64,000 bases of DNA from positions 146,498-210,497 of the forward strand of contig DAOTWF010000030.1 in NCBI GenBank assembly GCA_034435835.1, read 5' to 3'. Under the pieces are notes generated by a model that saw nothing but the letters and a program-made list of their open reading frames with translations, had not been told where the DNA came from and searched no databases. Positions 45,555 to 54,368 of the stretch are shown here, one piece after another. The position numbers were made by a program, and so were the translations under genes. Numbering within the stretch: the stretch's first letter is position 1; the number at the start of each line of letters is the position of its first letter. Origin of the DNA: CALJTV01 sp034435835 (GTDB taxonomy: Bacteria > Chloroflexota > Dehalococcoidia > GIF9 > UBA5629).

Positions 45555-46196
45555 ATGAAAGTCCGGGATGTGATGACCTGGAACGTTATCACCGTGTCCA
45601 GCGACACTCCAATTATGGAAGCCAGGAAAATAATGGATGCCCATAATATCCGCCGTCTCCCGGTGGTCGACCGCGGTAAGCTGGTAGGCATGGTCACTAA
45701 AGACCGCATACTCCGCGCCAGTCCCTCACCAGCCACCAGCCTCACGGTCTGGGAGATAAACTACCTGCTGGCGAAGATGACCGTCAGGGAAATAATGGTG
45801 AAGGACGTGGTCACCGTGAGCCCAGACATGTCAGCCGAAGCCGCCATAGCTCTGGCACAAAACAAAAAGGTGGGTTCACTGGTAGTTGTCGAGGACGGCA
45901 AAGTAGTGGGCATAGCCACTACCAACGACTTCTTCTACAGGATACTGAACCCCGTGCTCGGCTTGGGCATGCCCGGCACCCGCATCATCATTTCCGATGG
46001 CGCTGACCCCAAGAAAATTCCTGACATCATGGCGCTTGTCCAGAAGAGCAACTTGAAGCTGCTCTCCATGCACAGCATGCCGCCTGTGGAGGGAAAGGAA
46101 AAAGACCTCTGCCTCCACCTTGATGCCAGCGATGTCAGCCCGCTCGTAAAGGACCTCCAGGGCAAGGGCTTTAAGGTGGAGATAGTCGAGAGGTAG
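45555..46196 (+). CDS. Tandem CBS-domain protein (AcuB-like)
   Basis: A 213-residue regulator-type protein. The first CBS domain starts VRDVMTWNVITVSSDTPI and the second VREIMVKDVVTVSPDMSA at about residue 76. A C-terminal ACT-like part (KIPDIMALVQKSNLKLLSMHS) follows from about 150, which gives the AcuB plan. CBS pairs bind adenine nucleotides and sense energy state. The target is unknown and no obvious partner sits beside it. GGGAGG about 7 nt before ATG 45555 is a clear Shine-Dalgarno. Confidence 0.85.
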   Translation: MKVRDVMTWNVITVSSDTPIMEARKIMDAHNIRRLPVVDRGKLVGMVTKDRILRASPSPATSLTVWEINYLLAKMTVREIMVKDVVTVSPDMSAEAAIALAQNKKVGSLVVVEDGKVVGIATTNDFFYRILNPVLGLGMPGTRIIISDGADPKKIPDIMALVQKSNLKLLSMHSMPPVEGKEKDLCLHLDASDVSPLVKDLQGKGFKVEIVER

Positions 46197-46304
46197 CTCG
46201 GAAGGTCCACAAATGCCCTATCACCTTCCGCAGGATGTTACGGTACTGCCACACCATCCCACAACATCAGGGCGCTGGGAAAGCTACACGGAAAGGGGCA
46301 CTGA

Positions 46305-47033
46305 ATGATGATGTTTATATACGGAATCCTGTTTACGGTCGCTTGTTATCTGCTCGGCTCGCTCCCCCAGATGCACCTGATCGCCCGGGCTAAGGGCATT
46401 GACCCTGATGCGGAGCCCGACCTTCATGCCGCCTTATGGCGGAAGGCGGGGCGCGCCATTGGCTTCGGTGCCATTTTTGTCGATGTGCTCAAAGGCGTCA
46501 TCCCGGTAATAGCCGGCTTTTTGCTGCACCTCCCCCTAGCTACCATCCTCGCCGGCATGGTGGCAGCCATCTGTGGGCAGATGTGGCCTATTTTCGCCAA
46601 GTTCGATGGCGAGAAAGGCAATACCCCGGGGATAGGTGCCACCCTGACCCTGACCTCCCACCTCATCGCCACCTCAGCGCCACAGGCTTACATAGCGCTG
46701 CTTGCCTTTGCGGTACCGATACTCATCGCTGTTGCCATAAAACTGACCCGGCAGTTTCTGGTGCCAGGACAGACCTTGAACCAGCGGCTTATGTTCGCCA
46801 CTCCCACCGGCGACAGCATGCCCGTGGGCAACCTAATAGCCTTCGCCGCTACCCCAGTAGCGTCCTACTGCACAAAGCTGCCCTTGGAAGTAACTATTGG
46901 CTTTGCCGCAGTCTTCTTGGCGATAGTCATCCGCCGCCTCACCGCCGGGCTCGGCGCCGACCTTGCCACAGCCACCATAAGCCCTGCCAGGATGCTGCTC
47001 AACCGCTTCCTCTACGACCGTAGCTATCGCTAG
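46305..47033 (+). CDS. Divergent PlsY-like membrane acyltransferase
   Basis: A 242-residue membrane protein with about six helices, related to PlsY. It keeps LLGSLPQMHLIARAKGID at the N-terminus and the distant GQMWPIFAKFDGEKGNTPG in place of GHxxPxFxxFxGGKGVA. The middle GNPGATN motif is missing, replaced by PDLHAALWRKAGRAIG. It is either an acyltransferase with altered specificity or an inactive paralogue. A better PlsY is at 33071. The first codons are ATG ATG ATG; the third could also be the start. Confidence 0.65.
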   Translation: MMMFIYGILFTVACYLLGSLPQMHLIARAKGIDPDAEPDLHAALWRKAGRAIGFGAIFVDVLKGVIPVIAGFLLHLPLATILAGMVAAICGQMWPIFAKFDGEKGNTPGIGATLTLTSHLIATSAPQAYIALLAFAVPILIAVAIKLTRQFLVPGQTLNQRLMFATPTGDSMPVGNLIAFAATPVASYCTKLPLEVTIGFAAVFLAIVIRRLTAGLGADLATATISPARMLLNRFLYDRSYR

Positions 47034-47055
47034 ACAGCATTTAATTAAGACGCCG

Positions 47056-47691
47056 TCAGCCTTGCCCTGATGGCACGGGTATGTGGATGAAACCGTCTCT
47101 CACTTTGCCTATCGCTTCCGTGCCACCTCGATGGTACAGAAAAGCAGTATAAGCAGCCACCGCCGCATCGCACATATCGTGGTCCCAGGTCTCAACCCCG
47201 GCAGCATGTGGTAGCAGCCGCTTCAGGTTACCTCTAAGCCATTCAATGCCCCGGGGCATGGACTTAGCTGCCGGTGGTCTGCCGAACAGCCTGACCTTGC
47301 TGGCATATGGGTAGACCTCTATCACCTCAAAGCCCATCCGCTCCAGCCTTTGCTTCAGCCCCGTGCCGCGGTAGACCATGCCCCTGATGATGGACCTCTT
47401 TGTGGTGAAATAACATGGCATGCCCAGCCGCGCCAGTTCCCGCTCGCACCATCTCCCCTTGACCCCTGAAGACGGCTGACAACCGCAGCTCTGCTCCAGA
47501 CAGCAGAGTCCTTCGGGCAAACAGAGCGGGGCATCTATAGCCACCACCCGAGGAGAATAGAGCTCCACTGCCCTGATGATATCATCGTCTGACCCCTCCC
47601 GCCCCTGATAGACCACACTCATCCCGTCGTCCATACAGACACAGGCGCTGCAGATACAGGGTGAGGACGTCAAATCTATGCCGAAGAACAC
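47056..47691 (-). CDS. DUF429 protein (predicted RNase H-fold nuclease)
   Basis: A 211-residue DUF429 protein. The typical N-terminus FFGIDLTSSP is followed by VVAIDAPLCLPEGL, with conserved acidic residues, and the C-terminal ETWDHDMCDAAVAAYTAFL. These are the three acidic sites expected of the RNase H-like fold. No experimentally established function is known to me. It also has several extra cysteines near the N-terminus (CICSACVC). The GTG start lies 3 nt after the FAD protein stop, giving an operon with meaB and the FAD enzyme. Confidence 0.78.
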   Translation of the reverse strand: MFFGIDLTSSPCICSACVCMDDGMSVVYQGREGSDDDIIRAVELYSPRVVAIDAPLCLPEGLCCLEQSCGCQPSSGVKGRWCERELARLGMPCYFTTKRSIIRGMVYRGTGLKQRLERMGFEVIEVYPYASKVRLFGRPPAAKSMPRGIEWLRGNLKRLLPHAAGVETWDHDMCDAAVAAYTAFLYHRGGTEAIGKVRDGFIHIPVPSGQG

Positions 47692-47694
47692 TCT

Positions 47695-49083
47695 TTACTT
47701 ACCCAGCCTGCGCAAAATCTCCCTGGCAACTATCACGCCGCAGGCTGCTGCCTGCACCAGCCCGCGGCTCACGCCGGCACCATCGCCGGCAGCGAACATG
47801 TTCTCTATCTGTGTCTCCAGACAGCGGCTTAGCCTGAGCTGGCTGGAGTAGAACTTCACTTCCACCCCGTAGAGCAGAGTGTGACGCGATGCCACTCCGG
47901 GCGCCAGCCTGTCCATCGCCTGCAGCATCTCCACTATCCCCTTGAGGTGCCGGTAAGGCAAGGCGAAGCTCAGGTCACCGGGTGTGGCTGCTTTTAGCGT
48001 GGGCTGTACAATGCTATGCCTTATCCGCTCCACCGTGGAGCGGTGCCCCTCCAGGAGGTCGCCAAACCGCTGTACCAGCACACCCCCGCTGAGCAGGTTA
48101 GCCAGCCTCGCCAGATACTTCCCGTAGGCAATGGGCTCGCGGAACGGCTCGGTGAACATGGTGCTGACCATTATGGCGAAGTTGGTGTTCCCGGTCCTGC
48201 GCTCGGCATAACTGTTGCCGTTGACCGTTATCACCGGGTCAGCGCCGCCGGTGGTCTCCATAATCACCTCGCCGCCGGGGCAGACGCAGAAGGTACGTAT
48301 GCGGTCATCAAATGTGGGCGAGAAAAACTCCAGTTTTGGTTCATAGAGCACCGATGTCAACCCCTCAAGCACCGGCGCCGGCACCTCCACCCTGACACCG
48401 ACGTCCACCGGGTTTGACTTCAAACTGAGCCTAAGCCGTCTGGCTTCCTTGGCCAGCCAGTCAGCCCCCTCCCTGCCGGGCGCCAACACAAGGTAGCGAC
48501 AGCCCAGCTTCTCCCCCCTCTCAGTCTCCACGCCGATCACCATGCCGTCCTTCACCAGAACGCGTGCCGCCACCTCTCCCGTCCTCAGCTCCACCCCAGG
48601 GGAGATAAAGTCGCGCATCGCCTTCAGCACCTGGCGTGACCTCTCCGTGCCGATGTGGCGCAGCTTCACCGGTATCAGTCTGAGCTCCGCCAGCTTCGCC
48701 CGCCGCCGCAGTCCCTCCACCCCCTCACCCACACCATAGATTCTATCGCTGGCGCCAAACTTCAGGAACAGCCCGTCCACGTACTCAATAAGCCTTTCCA
48801 GCTCGTCATCCCCCAGCATCCCGCCCAGGTGTCCGCCAACCGCTGGCGAGAGCGTCAGCTTGCCATCGCTGAAGGCACCAGCCCCGCCCAGCCCGCTGGC
48901 CAGGTTGCAGGGCGAGCAGGAGGCACAGCGCTCACCCCCAGCCTGCAGCGGACAACATCGCTCATCAATATCTTTGCCCTTCTCCAGCAGCAGCACACGG
49001 GCACCGCCCCCCTGGCACAGCTCCAGGGCGGTGAACAGCCCCGCCGGACCTCCCCCCACTATGATAACGTCATAATCAGCCAT
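47695..49083 (-). CDS. FAD-dependent dehydrogenase (NAD/FAD-utilising, HI0933/geranylgeranyl-reductase-like)
   Basis: Flavoprotein of 462 residues. The dinucleotide-binding motif DVIIVGGGPAGLFTALEL is at the N-terminus, followed by LLLEKG. A cysteine-rich stretch (ERCCPLQAGGERCASCSPC) precedes GLGGAGAFSDGKLTLSP, a typical set for the uncharacterised FAD-dependent dehydrogenase family. The C-terminal FAD motif is NMFAAGDGAGVSRGLVQAAACG. The cysteines could bind zinc or iron-sulfur. Substrate unknown. It starts 14 nt after meaB. Confidence 0.83.
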   Translation of the reverse strand: MADYDVIIVGGGPAGLFTALELCQGGGARVLLLEKGKDIDERCCPLQAGGERCASCSPCNLASGLGGAGAFSDGKLTLSPAVGGHLGGMLGDDELERLIEYVDGLFLKFGASDRIYGVGEGVEGLRRRAKLAELRLIPVKLRHIGTERSRQVLKAMRDFISPGVELRTGEVAARVLVKDGMVIGVETERGEKLGCRYLVLAPGREGADWLAKEARRLRLSLKSNPVDVGVRVEVPAPVLEGLTSVLYEPKLEFFSPTFDDRIRTFCVCPGGEVIMETTGGADPVITVNGNSYAERRTGNTNFAIMVSTMFTEPFREPIAYGKYLARLANLLSGGVLVQRFGDLLEGHRSTVERIRHSIVQPTLKAATPGDLSFALPYRHLKGIVEMLQAMDRLAPGVASRHTLLYGVEVKFYSSQLRLSRCLETQIENMFAAGDGAGVSRGLVQAAACGVIVAREILRRLGK

Positions 49084-49097
49084 TCGTTTCCACCTGC

Positions 49098-50066
49098 TCA
49101 GACCCGCCTGTCACCCCAGCCCGGCAAGCACTGCTGCAGCACCCCATCCGCCGCCGAATAAGGGTCGACCTCCCCAGCCTCTACCATCTCCAGGTACTTC
49201 GCCAGCCTGCCATCGCTCTCCACCAGCCTCAACACCTCGAGGGCAAGCCTGCGTTCCACCATACCCAGAAACTCCTGCCTCCGCCTTTGCCTGCGCCGCT
49301 CATCAAGCCTCCCGCTTTTTTCCATCGCCTCACGGTGCCCTGCGATCTGCCGACACAGCTCCTCGATGCCTGTATTATTCACAGCCACGGTGGTGAGCAC
49401 GGGCACCTGCCACCACTCGTCCCGGGGGCGGAGCTCCAGCATCGCCCTCAGTTCATTGACCAAGTGGTCGGCACCGGGCCTGTCAGCTTTGTTGACCACA
49501 AAGATATCGCCTATCTCCAGCAAGCCAGCCTTCATCGTCTGGACGGTGTCACCAGCCTCAGGCACCAAAACAACCACCACCGTGTCCGAGTTCTGCATTA
49601 TGTCCAGTTCCGTCTGCCCCACCCCCACCGTTTCTATAAGCACAAAGTCCTTGCCAAAGGCGTCCAGCAGCTTGACCACTCCTCCCACAGTCAGAGGCAG
49701 ACCGCCGTGGCTGCCCCGGGTCGCCATGCTCCTGATGAACACGCCGCTGTCCAGATAGTGCTGCTGCATCCTTATCCGGTCGCCGAGCACCGCCCCACCG
49801 CTAAAAGGGCTGGTGGGGTCTGCAGCTACTATGCCCACGGTGTAGCCCTGCTTCCGCCACACCGCGGTTATCCTGTCCACCACGGTGCTTTTGCCGGCAC
49901 CCGGTGGTCCCGTTATACCCGTGCAGTAAGCTTTTCCCAAACGGTGGTGGATATGCCCCATCACCTCAGCCGCCTCAGCACCACCCTGCTCCACCCTGGT
50001 GATCAGCCTCGCCAGCGCACCGGTATCCCCGCCGAACATCCTCTCCACAAGCGCCGCTATAGCCAT
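49098..50066 (-). CDS. meaB: MeaB/ArgK-type P-loop GTPase
   Basis: G3E-family GTPase, 322 residues, acting as a chaperone that loads and protects the adenosylcobalamin mutase. Walker A is GITGPPGAGKSTVVDRI (about residues 48-64), then DPTSPFSGGAVLGDRIRMQQH, FIRSMATRGSHGGL, LIETVGVGQTELDI and NKADRPGADH. ATG 50066 fits the family N-terminus (MAIAALVERMFGGD); upstream in-frame ATGs at 50096 and 50132 cannot be excluded. No mutase gene is adjacent, so its partner lies elsewhere or differs. Confidence 0.88.
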   Translation of the reverse strand: MAIAALVERMFGGDTGALARLITRVEQGGAEAAEVMGHIHHRLGKAYCTGITGPPGAGKSTVVDRITAVWRKQGYTVGIVAADPTSPFSGGAVLGDRIRMQQHYLDSGVFIRSMATRGSHGGLPLTVGGVVKLLDAFGKDFVLIETVGVGQTELDIMQNSDTVVVVLVPEAGDTVQTMKAGLLEIGDIFVVNKADRPGADHLVNELRAMLELRPRDEWWQVPVLTTVAVNNTGIEELCRQIAGHREAMEKSGRLDERRRQRRRQEFLGMVERRLALEVLRLVESDGRLAKYLEMVEAGEVDPYSAADGVLQQCLPGWGDRRV

Positions 50067-50171
50067 TGTAGAAGCGCCCTCTCTGCTCTCCATATCATTC
50101 ACAAGCCCAAACCATTCTATAGACTCAACCATCCCCAGTCAAACAGCCCCAAATGCCCTGCTAAGAAATCC

Positions 50172-50200
50172 TTGACAGTAAGTGGTGATAATGTTACATT
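50172..50200 (+). promoter_or_regulatory. Promoter of the carboxylesterase gene
   Basis: Perfect TTGACA (50172-50177), a 17-bp spacer and TACATT (50195-50200). Just downstream, the 9-mer CTTACGAGG occurs twice in tandem (50212-50229), inside the leader. GGAGGT at 50255-50260 is the Shine-Dalgarno. Confidence 0.6.
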
Positions 50201-50265
50201 ATGCTACTATACTTACGAGGCTTACGAGGACCCCTGACAGCAACGCTAAAAACCGGAGGTTGATA

Positions 50266-52200
50266 ATGCCTGGATTCTTGTTCATAAGACTGTCAGCCGT
50301 ACTGGTAACCGTAGCACTGATAACATCCACAGCCGTTTCCTGCGTCGGGAGGGGCCCCGGGGAGGCAAAGCCAGCCCCCATAGCCGACCCCATCAAGACC
50401 GAATCAGGGTTGATAGCTGGCTCGCTTGCGGTGAGCGAGCCGGGGAAAGAGGTACGGATATACAAAGGCGTACCATACGCAGCGCCACCGGTAGGAGACC
50501 TTCGATGGAAGCCCCCGCAGCCGGTCATGCCCTGGACAGGTGTCCGCCAGTGTACCGAGTGGGGGAACCGCAGCCCTCAGACTGGAGAGTTCGGTACAGG
50601 TAACACCAGCGAGGACTGCCTGTATCTGAACATAACCACGCCGGCAAAAACGACCGCTGATAGGCTTCCGGTGATGGTGTTCTTCCACGGCGGGGGCTTG
50701 ACCATAGGCAGCGGCAACGGTCCCCTTTACAACCATTACGCGCTGCCCCAGCATGGGGTTGTACTGGTAACCGTCAACCACAGACTGGGACCGATGGGTT
50801 TTCTGGCTCATCCAGCCCTCTCCGCGGAATCACCGCACAACTCCTCGGGGAACTATGGCGTCCTCGACCTAATCGCTGCTCTGCAGTGGGTGCAGAGGAA
50901 CATCTCCGCCTTCGGTGGTGACCCGAACAACGTTACCATCTTCGGCGAGTCCGGTGGTGGTGGCAAGGTCCTCTCCTGTATGGCATCGCCGTTAGCCAAG
51001 GGATTGTTCCACCGGGCTATCATCCAAAGCGGCTCGGCTTATGCGGCACCCACCGGCACCGCCACCCGCGAGCAAGCGGAAAAAATGGGGCAGAACCTGG
51101 CGGCAAAACTCGGTATCAGCGGGACGCCCGCCGAAGTGCTCGCCGCCCTCCGCGCCAAAAGCTGGCAGGAGATAGTGGATGCTGCTTCAGCCAGCGACTC
51201 CGGCTACAACACCATGCTCACAGCCGACGGCTGGGTCCTCCCTGACACCGTCCACAACATCTTTCAGCAGGGCAAGCAAAATGACGTCCCGCTCATCGTC
51301 GGTGCCCAGGAAGGAGAGGTCACCGAATTGTCCACGAGCATCCCCCGTGTGGCTACGCTGATGGCAACCACCGCCTCGTCCAAAGTCTATACTTACGTAT
51401 TCAGCCATGTTCCCTCCCGCTGGAAAGAGGAGGGCGTCGTCGCCTTCCATGGGCTCGAGCTACCCTATGTCTTCGGGCTCCTCGAGGCAATACCCACACT
51501 GGCATTTCTCGGCAGGACCAGCGGGGTTAAACAACCTGACCCGGGATTTGGTGACAAAGACAGGGTGGTGGCGGAACACATGATGAGGATGTGGGTACAG
51601 TTCGCCAAGACGGGAAACCCCAGCGTGCCCGGGCTCGTCGACTGGCCCCCATACCAGCCCGCCATTGAACAGTACCTGGACATCGGCTATGAACTCAAAG
51701 CCAAGACCGGGCTATCAAAAGCCGCGGTGAGTCCTACGCCGGCTGCTGCCCAGCCGGCAGGAGAAGTTACCTACACCAACTCCGAGTTCGGCTTCTCCCT
51801 CAAGTACCCTGATAACTGGATACCGAAGACCGGAGACCTGGGACCGTCAGTCATCTGGCGGGTGGGTGCAGGTAGTTATTGCGTGCCCACGGTCAGGGTC
51901 ATCGTCCGCGACCGGTCTGAGGGGGCTGACCTGAAGGAGGTGTTCACCAGACACCTCGCCGCCGATGGCAACAAGACAATTGACAGCTTCTCGGCAAGCA
52001 AGGTCACCATAAACGGCACCGAGCTGGAACAGGCTGAGGTGACCTATACCGGCGCTGTCGGCAAGTACGATAGCCTCACGGTCGGGCTGGTGAGGAAGGG
52101 TAAATGGGTGATAATCGAGGTGTTCACCGTGCCCGCCTACTTCCCATTCGCCACCCCGACGCAAAAGACTGACATCATCAGCACGGTACAATTCCAGTAA
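50266..52200 (+). CDS. Type B carboxylesterase lipoprotein with C-terminal PsbP-like domain
   Basis: Secreted esterase of 644 residues. A lipoprotein-like signal ends at about residues 25-28 (AVSC). The carboxylesterase domain has YKGVPYAAPPVGDLRWKPP, the EDCLYLN motif, oxyanion VFFHGGGLTIGSG and nucleophile FGESGGGGKVLS (Ser in GESGG). The C-terminal 140 residues, from TYTNSEFGFSLKYPDNW, match the PsbP/DUF1795-like beta domain. It hydrolyses carboxylic esters outside the membrane; substrate unknown. ATG 50266 has GGAGGT 5 nt upstream. Confidence 0.87.
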   Translation: MPGFLFIRLSAVLVTVALITSTAVSCVGRGPGEAKPAPIADPIKTESGLIAGSLAVSEPGKEVRIYKGVPYAAPPVGDLRWKPPQPVMPWTGVRQCTEWGNRSPQTGEFGTGNTSEDCLYLNITTPAKTTADRLPVMVFFHGGGLTIGSGNGPLYNHYALPQHGVVLVTVNHRLGPMGFLAHPALSAESPHNSSGNYGVLDLIAALQWVQRNISAFGGDPNNVTIFGESGGGGKVLSCMASPLAKGLFHRAIIQSGSAYAAPTGTATREQAEKMGQNLAAKLGISGTPAEVLAALRAKSWQEIVDAASASDSGYNTMLTADGWVLPDTVHNIFQQGKQNDVPLIVGAQEGEVTELSTSIPRVATLMATTASSKVYTYVFSHVPSRWKEEGVVAFHGLELPYVFGLLEAIPTLAFLGRTSGVKQPDPGFGDKDRVVAEHMMRMWVQFAKTGNPSVPGLVDWPPYQPAIEQYLDIGYELKAKTGLSKAAVSPTPAAAQPAGEVTYTNSEFGFSLKYPDNWIPKTGDLGPSVIWRVGAGSYCVPTVRVIVRDRSEGADLKEVFTRHLAADGNKTIDSFSASKVTINGTELEQAEVTYTGAVGKYDSLTVGLVRKGKWVIIEVFTVPAYFPFATPTQKTDIISTVQFQ

Positions 52201-52322
52201 ACCGCATTAGCGCGGACATGTCCCAAATCGCTGAACCGTGTCTGCCATGCGGTGTGCCCATTGTTCACCGGGGGGCGCATCCATCTGCGCCATTAAGCTC
52301 ATGCCCAAGACCTTTTGACAAA

Positions 52323-52351
52323 TTGACAACATGTCTGCTTACTGTTACACT
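52323..52351 (+). promoter_or_regulatory. Promoter of the LuxR-type regulator
   Basis: Perfect TTGACA (52323-52328), a 17-bp spacer and TACACT (52346-52351) with a TGt extension. The ATG at 52366 is 14 nt from the -10 box, leaving a leader of about 8 nt and no Shine-Dalgarno. Confidence 0.65.
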
Positions 52352-52365
52352 TGAGCATAGCAGAG

Positions 52366-53064
52366 ATGCCCAGAGGAACAGCACGGGCAAACCGGAAAAT
52401 AAAGGTGCTGATCGCCGATCAGCAGCCGCTGTTCCGTCACGGCGTCCGCGCCATCCTCAGCCGCGCCGCCGACATCGAGATCTGCGGTGAGGCTGGCACT
52501 CCTGACGAGCTCATGGCTGGAGTGCACAACCTCTACCCCGATGTAATCCTCCTCGATATAGGGCTATCCCGCAGCCGTCAGCCGGACCTCGCCAGGACAA
52601 TAAAACAGCTCGTGCCCAGCATAGCCATCGTCATGCTTACACCCAACCCCACTGATGAAGAGCTCTTCCAGGCGATAAGGTCACGGGTGGCTAGCTACCT
52701 GAAGCGCGATGTCCTGCCCGAGGAACTGATGACCACCATTCGCCGCTGTGCCAACGGCGAGCACCCTATAAACGATGTCTTCCTCTCCAGACCCAAGGTG
52801 GCACAGCAGGTGCTGGAACAGTTCCAGGACTTTTCCTGGGGAAAGGGCGTGGAAAACTTCATCTCCCCGCTCACCCCGCGCGAGACCGAGATTTTGACCT
52901 ATATGGCACAGGGCTACTTCAACAAGCAGATCGCCGCCATCCTCAACATCAGCGAGCAGACCATCAAGAACCATGTCACCTCCATCCTGCGCAAGCTCGA
53001 CGCCAACGCCCGCACCCAGGCGGTCATCACCGCCTTGAAGCGGGGCTTAATCACCCTGGACTAG
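52366..53064 (+). CDS. Orphan response regulator, NarL/LuxR family
   Basis: Two-domain transcription factor, 232 residues. The N-terminal receiver domain has the acidic LIADQQ, phospho-acceptor Asp in VILLDIG, Thr in VMLTPN and Lys in SYLKRD. The C-terminal GerE/LuxR HTH is LTPRETEILTYMAQGYFNKQ, then IAAILNISEQTIKNHVTSIL. No histidine kinase is adjacent. ATG 52366 is preferred over TTG 52351, which overlaps the -10. It is convergent with the phage-type cluster, only 10 nt from it. Confidence 0.88.
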   Translation: MPRGTARANRKIKVLIADQQPLFRHGVRAILSRAADIEICGEAGTPDELMAGVHNLYPDVILLDIGLSRSRQPDLARTIKQLVPSIAIVMLTPNPTDEELFQAIRSRVASYLKRDVLPEELMTTIRRCANGEHPINDVFLSRPKVAQQVLEQFQDFSWGKGVENFISPLTPRETEILTYMAQGYFNKQIAAILNISEQTIKNHVTSILRKLDANARTQAVITALKRGLITLD

Positions 53065-53074
53065 GCTGCCAGGA

Positions 53075-53575
53075 CTATACCCCAAATAGCGATAGCCTCT
53101 GACTGAAGGTGCCAGCCTCCCCGTCGTAGGACAGGCTGATGGCGGATACCCTGAAGGCGGCTTTGTCCAGGTTAGCCCATCTATCGGTCACTTCGATGAC
53201 ATCGTAGAGCTCTATGGCGCAATTGGGCAAGGCTGACAGCTCACCGCTGGTCTTGAGCAGCCTCATCTTGGCGATGATGGCTGCTGCTACTGAAGCGCAC
53301 AGTTCCGCTGATGGTATGGCTGGCTCCCTGACGATATCGAGGCGGTAGCCCACCTTCTGCACCTCATCTGAATCGTAAGCCTGCCCAAACACCAGGCTGC
53401 CGTCCGCCGCCTCGCCATAGACGGCTACGGTGTTTATATCTAAAGCCTCTATCTCCCACAATACATCGGTGGCTTTGTGGACAAGCGGTCCTGGCGGGGG
53501 CGGTGGAGGCGTCTGTCCCCCTTCCTTGGGTAGTCCGTTAAGGGCGACGGCGTTGAGAAGGTAGACGTTGAGCAT
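53075..53575 (-). CDS. Probable C-terminal half of a tail hub protein
   Basis: A 166-residue protein. It opens MLNVYLLNAVALNG, a start seen on small tail proteins, followed by a proline-rich linker. From about residue 45 it reads like the C-terminal part of propeller-bearing hub proteins: INTVAVYGEAADG, a helix SVAAAIIAKMRLLKTSG, the key segment NCAIELYDVIEVTD and the closing GTFSQRLSLFG. The larger hub gene at 54369 stops exactly where this part would begin, so the hub appears to be split into two proteins. This assignment is from memory of the family. Confidence 0.5.
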   Translation of the reverse strand: MLNVYLLNAVALNGLPKEGGQTPPPPPPGPLVHKATDVLWEIEALDINTVAVYGEAADGSLVFGQAYDSDEVQKVGYRLDIVREPAIPSAELCASVAAAIIAKMRLLKTSGELSALPNCAIELYDVIEVTDRWANLDKAAFRVSAISLSYDGEAGTFSQRLSLFGV

Positions 53576-53579
53576 CTTG

Positions 53580-54332
53580 TTATGTCTGGAACGGCAGCCT
53601 CATAATGCCGAATCGGGTGGCACCCGCTGCCACATTTAGGGCTCCGCCGCTCCCCTGCCAAACCACGAGTTCAAGGTATTCGTTTTGGCTGAGGCTTAGC
53701 ACGGTGGATGCCAGCATACGCCACCTGCCCACTCCGTCTTTCTCCAGGGCGTACTGGGCGATGTACTGTTGCTCGCTCCCGTTCTTCCTGACATGGGCTA
53801 GCCTGCCGCCGGTGGTGTTATCGCCGAAGACTACCTGATACCATACCAGGTACCTGCCTGGGGTCTGACAGGTCAGTCTGGTGGGGTTCTGGCTGTTGTG
53901 GATATTATCGGTGTCCCACTCCTTGGTGTCCCAGGAGATGGGGGTCAAGGTGGCGTTTGGTACCGATTGATTGCCGGATAGGGTGACGCTACACGACTTC
54001 TCGGTGAGCAAGCCCTGCAGTGCCTGCACGGTGCCCTGCAGCTGCTCGAGGGCGCTCTGCAGCTCCTCAACATAGGCTGCAGTCCAGCGCAGCTGCACCT
54101 TCGCCCCGGCGCCGTGGGCTGCCGCCTGCGTGCCTTCCTTCCCCCGCTGCACGGTGAAGGCGTCACCGCTCCTCGATGTGCAGAGCAAAATCTCATCGTC
54201 TATGGAGATATGGAAGTTGTCCGCGGGAAACTTCGCCCCCTCGCCGGTGACTACCGTTAGGCTGGTGGCGCTGGCATTTATGCCGCTGGCCAGCACGCTC
54301 TCTGCATTGTTCTTAACCCTCAAAAATGGCAC
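53580..54332 (-). CDS. Tail fibre-like protein with C1q/TNF-like C-terminal domain
   Basis: A 250-residue protein. The N-terminal beta module GINASATSLTVVTGEGAKFP ... IDDEILLCTSRSGDAFTVQRG recurs in phage fibre and baseplate proteins. Residues about 88-110 form a coiled coil (YVEELQSALEQLQGTVQAL), consistent with a trimer. The C-terminal 135 residues look like a C1q jelly-roll: TPISWDTKEWDTDNIHNS, GRYLVWYQVVFGDNT and NEYLELVVWQGSGG. It probably binds a surface sugar or protein. The gene lies between the two hub pieces. Confidence 0.65.
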   Translation of the reverse strand: MPFLRVKNNAESVLASGINASATSLTVVTGEGAKFPADNFHISIDDEILLCTSRSGDAFTVQRGKEGTQAAAHGAGAKVQLRWTAAYVEELQSALEQLQGTVQALQGLLTEKSCSVTLSGNQSVPNATLTPISWDTKEWDTDNIHNSQNPTRLTCQTPGRYLVWYQVVFGDNTTGGRLAHVRKNGSEQQYIAQYALEKDGVGRWRMLASTVLSLSQNEYLELVVWQGSGGALNVAAGATRFGIMRLPFQT

Positions 54333-54368
54333 CTTTCACCTCGCTGTATCCCGCGCTTCAGTACCAAT

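Noticed and set aside
50212..50229. Tandem 9-mer CTTACGAGG as an operator or repeat element
   Set aside because: Only two copies, not palindromic, and within a short leader. It may be a chance duplication.
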